Assembly (NCBI GenBank): GCA_033398695.1
Contig: CM065802.1
Span: 142,710,096 to 142,774,095 of the forward strand
From: Orobanche coerulescens
Lineage: Eukaryota; Streptophyta; Magnoliopsida; Lamiales; Orobanchaceae
Reading direction: 5' to 3'
DNA length: 64,000 nucleotides
The stretch's first letter is position 1. Every line of letters starts with the position of its first letter. Shown here in pieces: positions 60,181 to 64,000 of the stretch. The translations under genes and the position numbers were made by a program. The notes under the pieces are model-generated. The model was not told where the DNA came from. It did no database searches and saw nothing but the letters and a program-made list of their open reading frames with translations.

Positions 60181-63100
60181 TGTAATATCCGCAATTTTCG
60201 ATTTTCGGTAAATTTCTTTTTTCGGGCGGAGTCCGTTTTGACGACTCGCTCATGACCGTTTCGTCATTCTGAGAATGATTAATTCTACACCTTTTGTCAT
60301 CCGAGTTCGTCTCGGAGTCGTTTTGTTGAGTTCCGTGCTTTTTAGCGACTTTTCCGCGCTTGAGTTCGGTTCTTGCGAATCTCGTTTGAAACTGCTGTTT
60401 CGAGTTTCCCGTAAGTCCATTTAACTTTGTTAGACGTGTTGTGAACTTCGGTTTGGTTATTCGATCACGTATCGTGATTTCCGGGCGTTTTGGGCCATTT
60501 TGTAATTTCTTGAAAGTTACGGGTATCCGTATCTGTAATGGTTGTCTCGACCCGTTTCTTGGTCGCGTATGACTAATTATGGTATTATGTTTTCATTTCG
60601 GGTCATTGATGTCGTCCGCGAACTTTTCGTCGTGTTCGTTCCGTGCGTTTTCGGAAATCGTCGCCGAGCCACAGCGGTTGGCGGATCGCCGACGGTTATG
60701 GATCGGGCCGGACGACAGGCACCGCCGGACAGATGCGCGAGAACCGGCGAGCGCACGCTATCGCCGGAGGCACGCGCGCTAACCGGCAGTGTAGCGACGC
60801 TAGCCTCGGTCGACCAACGACGCCATCGGGCCGGACAAAGGGGGTTTCGAGGTTCTCGACTTGCCAGATCGGCAGGTAGCGACGCCATCGTTTGGCCGAG
60901 CGCAGCTAACCGCCAGGTAGCGCACGCGGCGAACTAGCGACGTTACAGGGAAAGATTGTTAGTCCGGGCTCTCGGACAGTCGGCTAGCGTGCGCAGCTTC
61001 CGGCCGTAGCGCACGCTAGCGAGTCGGGTCGGCAGGTTTGGTCGGCAGGTTGGTTGGTGATGCCGGTCGTGGTGGCCCCGCCGAGGGTACTCGGCCGATA
61101 CCGGCCGATAGCGCACGCTAGTCCGGGAAGGCTAGCGCACGCTAGTCTGGCCCAGTATAAATATGGCTGAGCAGTCACTTTTCACTTCGTTTTTCACTTC
61201 CTTCCTTCCCCGTCCGCGAATGGCGATTCGTGGGTGACGAAGCCATGTTGTTTAACAACAAATCCATGAAGTTCTTGAGTCCATAACATCAATAAATCGT
61301 CCGTTATCATCCTTTGATCCAGCGAATCAAGGTAATCTTCCTTAGAACCCTAATTTCGTGAATTTGGGGATTTTTGCATTTTCGTCAGATTCGTTCCGTG
61401 TTGTTGATTAATTCATGATGGGTATGATTAATCTTGGTAGTATTCTTGTGTTTAACATCATTTAATCCATTGTTCTTCGTCGAATCGAAGTATATTTCTT
61501 GATTTTCTTCGAATTGACTTTTTGGGGGATTTGTCCCGATCTCGTTTTTCATCCGTTTTCGATGGATCGATTATGGTTAAATGATGTTGTTAAACATATT
61601 CTATGGATTGTATATCCATATTTCAACTTGGAATTCCGTTTTCGTGATTTGACGGAACGAATCGTGTTCTTGGCCGTTTTGGGGGAAATCCTTGAACCTT
61701 CGTCATTTGTTCTTTGAATTCAGCGGCTTTGGGTCGTTCTTTGGAATTCATTTTCGTTGTTATTGTTTTCGTTCGTAGTTCATTATTGTGGATTGTCGTT
61801 CGGTGGAGTCGGCGAGTTCGTAGTCGGTTCGTGCCAACCTACTTCGGTCGATTCTCCGCGTTATTCTTATTCGAGGCAAGTACCTTGCCCATACTTTTCA
61901 TATTTTGTGGATATGATGATCGGTGATCGTATTAGTGTGTTTGTTTGGTTGTTTGAAACGAAGTTTCAAAAGATTTCGGTTGGGCCTCGTTAAAGACTTT
62001 CTTTCAAATGCGTGTGTGTTTTGTGAACGGCGTGTTTTGGGAATTGATTATGATTTGATTATTTTGAACGTTGAAGGATTTGATGATGATACTCCTATTG
62101 TTTAAAGTTATGGAATCGTGTATTCCGTATTTAATCTTGTTATTGTGTTTTGAAGAGTTTGATAATGGTGTCGAGTTAATGGCCATCTCTAGTGAGTATT
62201 CTTAATGAACGTACATTCTTAGCATGTTAGTATTGCATGAGTAACGTGTGTGTGTGTATGCTCACTGCGGGTTAGATCCGACGGGGTCTCGGTAGGGCTC
62301 CACGAAGCTGTGGAACCGCGAGCTTGCTTTTAACCACTGTGGGTTAGATCCGACGGGGTCTCGGCAGGGATCCACGAAGCTGTGGGTCCGCGGTTAATTG
62401 TGGTGCATTTTACAAATGTGATTCGATATTGGCATTTCCGGAAATGAGTGCTTTTGAACGGTTTTCATGATTGCATGCATTGACTAAGTGTGTAAGAGGT
62501 AAGTTGTTCGTTTGGCCTACTTGGCTAGGATGGCTCTAGAGTATTTTGTTGTTTATGTTTTAAATCCCTTATTTGTGGATTTTGATGTTGGGAGACGAAC
62601 CTTGTGGTCGTTCTTGTGTACTATGAGTTGATGAGATTTGGGGCTAAAATCCCAATGGTTTTGTAAAAGTCGTTTTACGGATTTGGGGCTAAAATCCCAA
62701 CGGTTTGGTTAATGTCATTTTTCAGAAAGTAAACCTTTGGGGCGGTGACCCCTTTTGTCTTTGGATTTTGAAAAGTAGGATTTGATAATCCTAAATTGTT
62801 TTCTATTAAAACTCCCGATGGTATTTCAAAAATCATTTTGTAAATTGTTTCCCTTGATGTTTTGATCTTGAAATTTGGGAAGTCTTTACTCAAACTCTTG
62901 CCTCGGGAAGTGTTCATCTTGTTGTATTTGAATTTTTGAGGATTCCGAATTATTATCGTTCGTGGAATGTGAATTGTATGGCTCGTATTTGCACTTTGTT
63001 CTTGCACTAGCAAAACAGTGGAGTTTTGCTAACCCCCGAGTATTCGGGGGGTGGATGTCTGTTTTGCATTCGGGTTTTGGAGCATAACACGGTCGGCACG

Positions 63101-63404
63101 AAGGATGATGAAAGATGATCGATACTAATCACATGAGGAATCGTACATCGTGTGTTGGTTCGGTTGTACTTTATTTTCCACGATATATTGTTCCGTTGCC
63201 AGACGGTGTGGTTGTATTTTGTCCCCTGCGTGGGCATGAGTTGTATTTGAGTTGTATGTATTTGTGGAAAGACCAAATCGGTCTACTGAGTCATTGTAGC
63301 CTTGAAGGCATTGTCGAGATGTTAAATGTTGTTACCAGCCTGGTAGATCCTCGAGGAGAGGGTCTACGGCGTGTAATATCCCTGAGTGGATTGGGGGTGT
63401 TACA
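60181..63404 (+). repeat. 5' LTR of element E
   Basis: The LTR is 3,224 bp, the longest in the window. U3 contains a very GC- and CpG-rich block (about 60650-61150) with about ten TAGCGCACGCTA-type words and TATAAATAT at 61156-61164. A donor-like TCAAG/GTAATC lies at 61330/61331. A 72-bp tandem repeat spans 62264-62400 and the twin hairpins 63002-63052. It ends GGGGGTGTTACA. Overlapping GC-rich ORFs at 60542-60937 are by-products of composition. Confidence 0.92.
60650..61166 (+). promoter_or_regulatory. CpG-rich U3 with dyad words and TATA of E
   Basis: The words include GAGCGCACGCTA (about 60750), TAGCGACGCTA (60793), TAGCGCACGC (60918), TAGCGTGCGC (60984), TAGCGCACGCTAG (61007, 61109 and 61132). 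TATAAATA (61156) lies in a weak palindrome, CCA-TAT-AA-ATA-TGG with one bulged base. Confidence 0.6.
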
Positions 63405-64000
63405 TAAATGGTATCAGAGATTAGGTTGAGGAAACCTAGGCTGTCGGGTCAAGTCGTGTTGTTTGAGTCTTGTTTCGTCGGATTTTATCTGACTGAGTCG
63501 TGTCGCGACGTCCGTTTGAGTTTGTTGGTCGTGATTAGTATCGTGGGGCGATCATCATCTTCGTGCGACCTGTGGAAGTAAGTCTCCCTTCTTTGTGTTG
63601 TGCCTCGTGTGACACGAGCTATTTTTATGATTATTTGTTAAGTGACGGAATCCTCTTGTGGATTTTGATTTCACGATATGTATTTAATCGACTCTCGTAT
63701 TTGATTTATACGAGGAATGTTGTCGCTTGTGATGTCTTTTTATTGTTGTTTTTGTCCGTTGTTGATGATCTTCGAATCGATTTGCACGTTTTACAAGTTC
63801 TCTTGTGGAAGCCTTGTGCTTATACACGTTCGACTTGTTCACTTGCCAGTGCGGGAGGATCTTTAGAGGCCTCGAATGGGGTCAGTGGTTTTATTCTGAA
63901 TGTGGTATTTTATCGTTTATTTCCGTTTAAAGACATGTATTGTCTTGATTTTAAACCTTTTGATGCGTGTACTAGGAGTTGTTTTAATGAACGTCGATAT
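63405..64000 (+). other. Primer site and start of the leader of E
   Basis: The primer site TGGTATCAGAG is at 63409-63419, matching the tRNA-iMet complement. The following 150 bases match the leader of C (32843 onward). No ORF is supported before the window ends. A GGGAGGATCTTTAGAGGCCTC motif near 63852 recalls the tandem unit of the B LTR. Confidence 0.8.

Larger units (their letters stand above)
60181..64000 (+). mobile_element. Element E: plus-strand chromovirus, 5' LTR and leader, nested in D
   Basis: This begins TGTAATATCCGC at 60181, directly after GCTTC (60176-60180), which should be the TSD. The LTR ends at 63404 and is followed by a tRNA-iMet primer site and leader. The rest lies beyond the window. 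The leader and LTR end match those of element C, and the 72-bp repeat matches A, so E links these families. Confidence 0.9.

Noticed and set aside
60542..60937. Overlapping GC-rich ORFs on both strands in the E LTR
   Set aside because: They arise from CpG-rich LTR sequence, have no domain pattern, and lie upstream of or across the TATA region.

Overview
This is heterochromatin-like nuclear DNA of a flowering plant. I lean towards a eudicot with a repeat-rich genome but cannot name the species. There is no complete host gene. The window is almost entirely transposable elements nested inside each other. Five nested insertions can be closed at the base level because both copies of the target-site duplication (TSD) are visible.

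Layout. (1) 1-1633 and 10662-16585 are two halves of a minus-strand Ty3/gypsy chromovirus (Tekay/Del type, element A). It is split by a complete plus-strand relative, element B (1634-10661, TSD AATTC). (2) Element A sits in the first coding exon of a LOG-type cytokinin-activating gene, of which only the promoter and about 58 codons remain (16586-16850, minus). (3) 17811-18359, 27403-27859 and 54541 to about 55520 are three pieces of one old minus-strand Athila/Tat-type LTR (H). It was opened first by a Sirevirus-type Ty1/copia element F (18360-27402, TSD GACTA) and also by a 26.7-kb CACTA DNA transposon (27860-54540, TSD TAA). (4) Inside the CACTA transposase gene sit a gag-only chromovirus derivative C (30243-38731, TSD GTACC) and an Athila-like element G lacking RT, RNase H and integrase core (40555-49840, TSD GGCAC). 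(5) After a 1.6-kb AT-rich stretch, another minus-strand chromovirus D (57168 onward) is split by plus-strand chromovirus E (60181 onward). Both run off the right edge.

How the parts work. Elements A, B, C, D and E share one LTR plan: TG..., an array of short self-complementary GC-rich words, a TATA box (often at the centre of its own palindrome), a splice-donor-like CAAG/GTAA, a 72-95-bp tandem repeat, a pair of small hairpins around GCTAACCCC, and ...GTGTTACA followed by a tRNA-iMet-type primer site. The self-complementary word differs between families (TAGCGYRCGCTA, TTACGTACGTAA), while position and dyad symmetry are kept. The unrelated Athila-like elements G and H have comparable arrays of other words (GAGCCGCGGCAC; ACGGCGC). 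In G the array is duplicated inside the element in front of a second TATA box and its last ORF. The CACTA ends and a 318-bp central palindrome use yet another such word (TTTAGCCGACGAC). This recurrent architecture of dyad array plus palindromic TATA is the main candidate for something not well described.

All protein-coding regions carry nonsense codons, small indels or deletions, so no element looks autonomous as sequenced. Some clustered small indels between sister LTRs may be consensus errors rather than biology.
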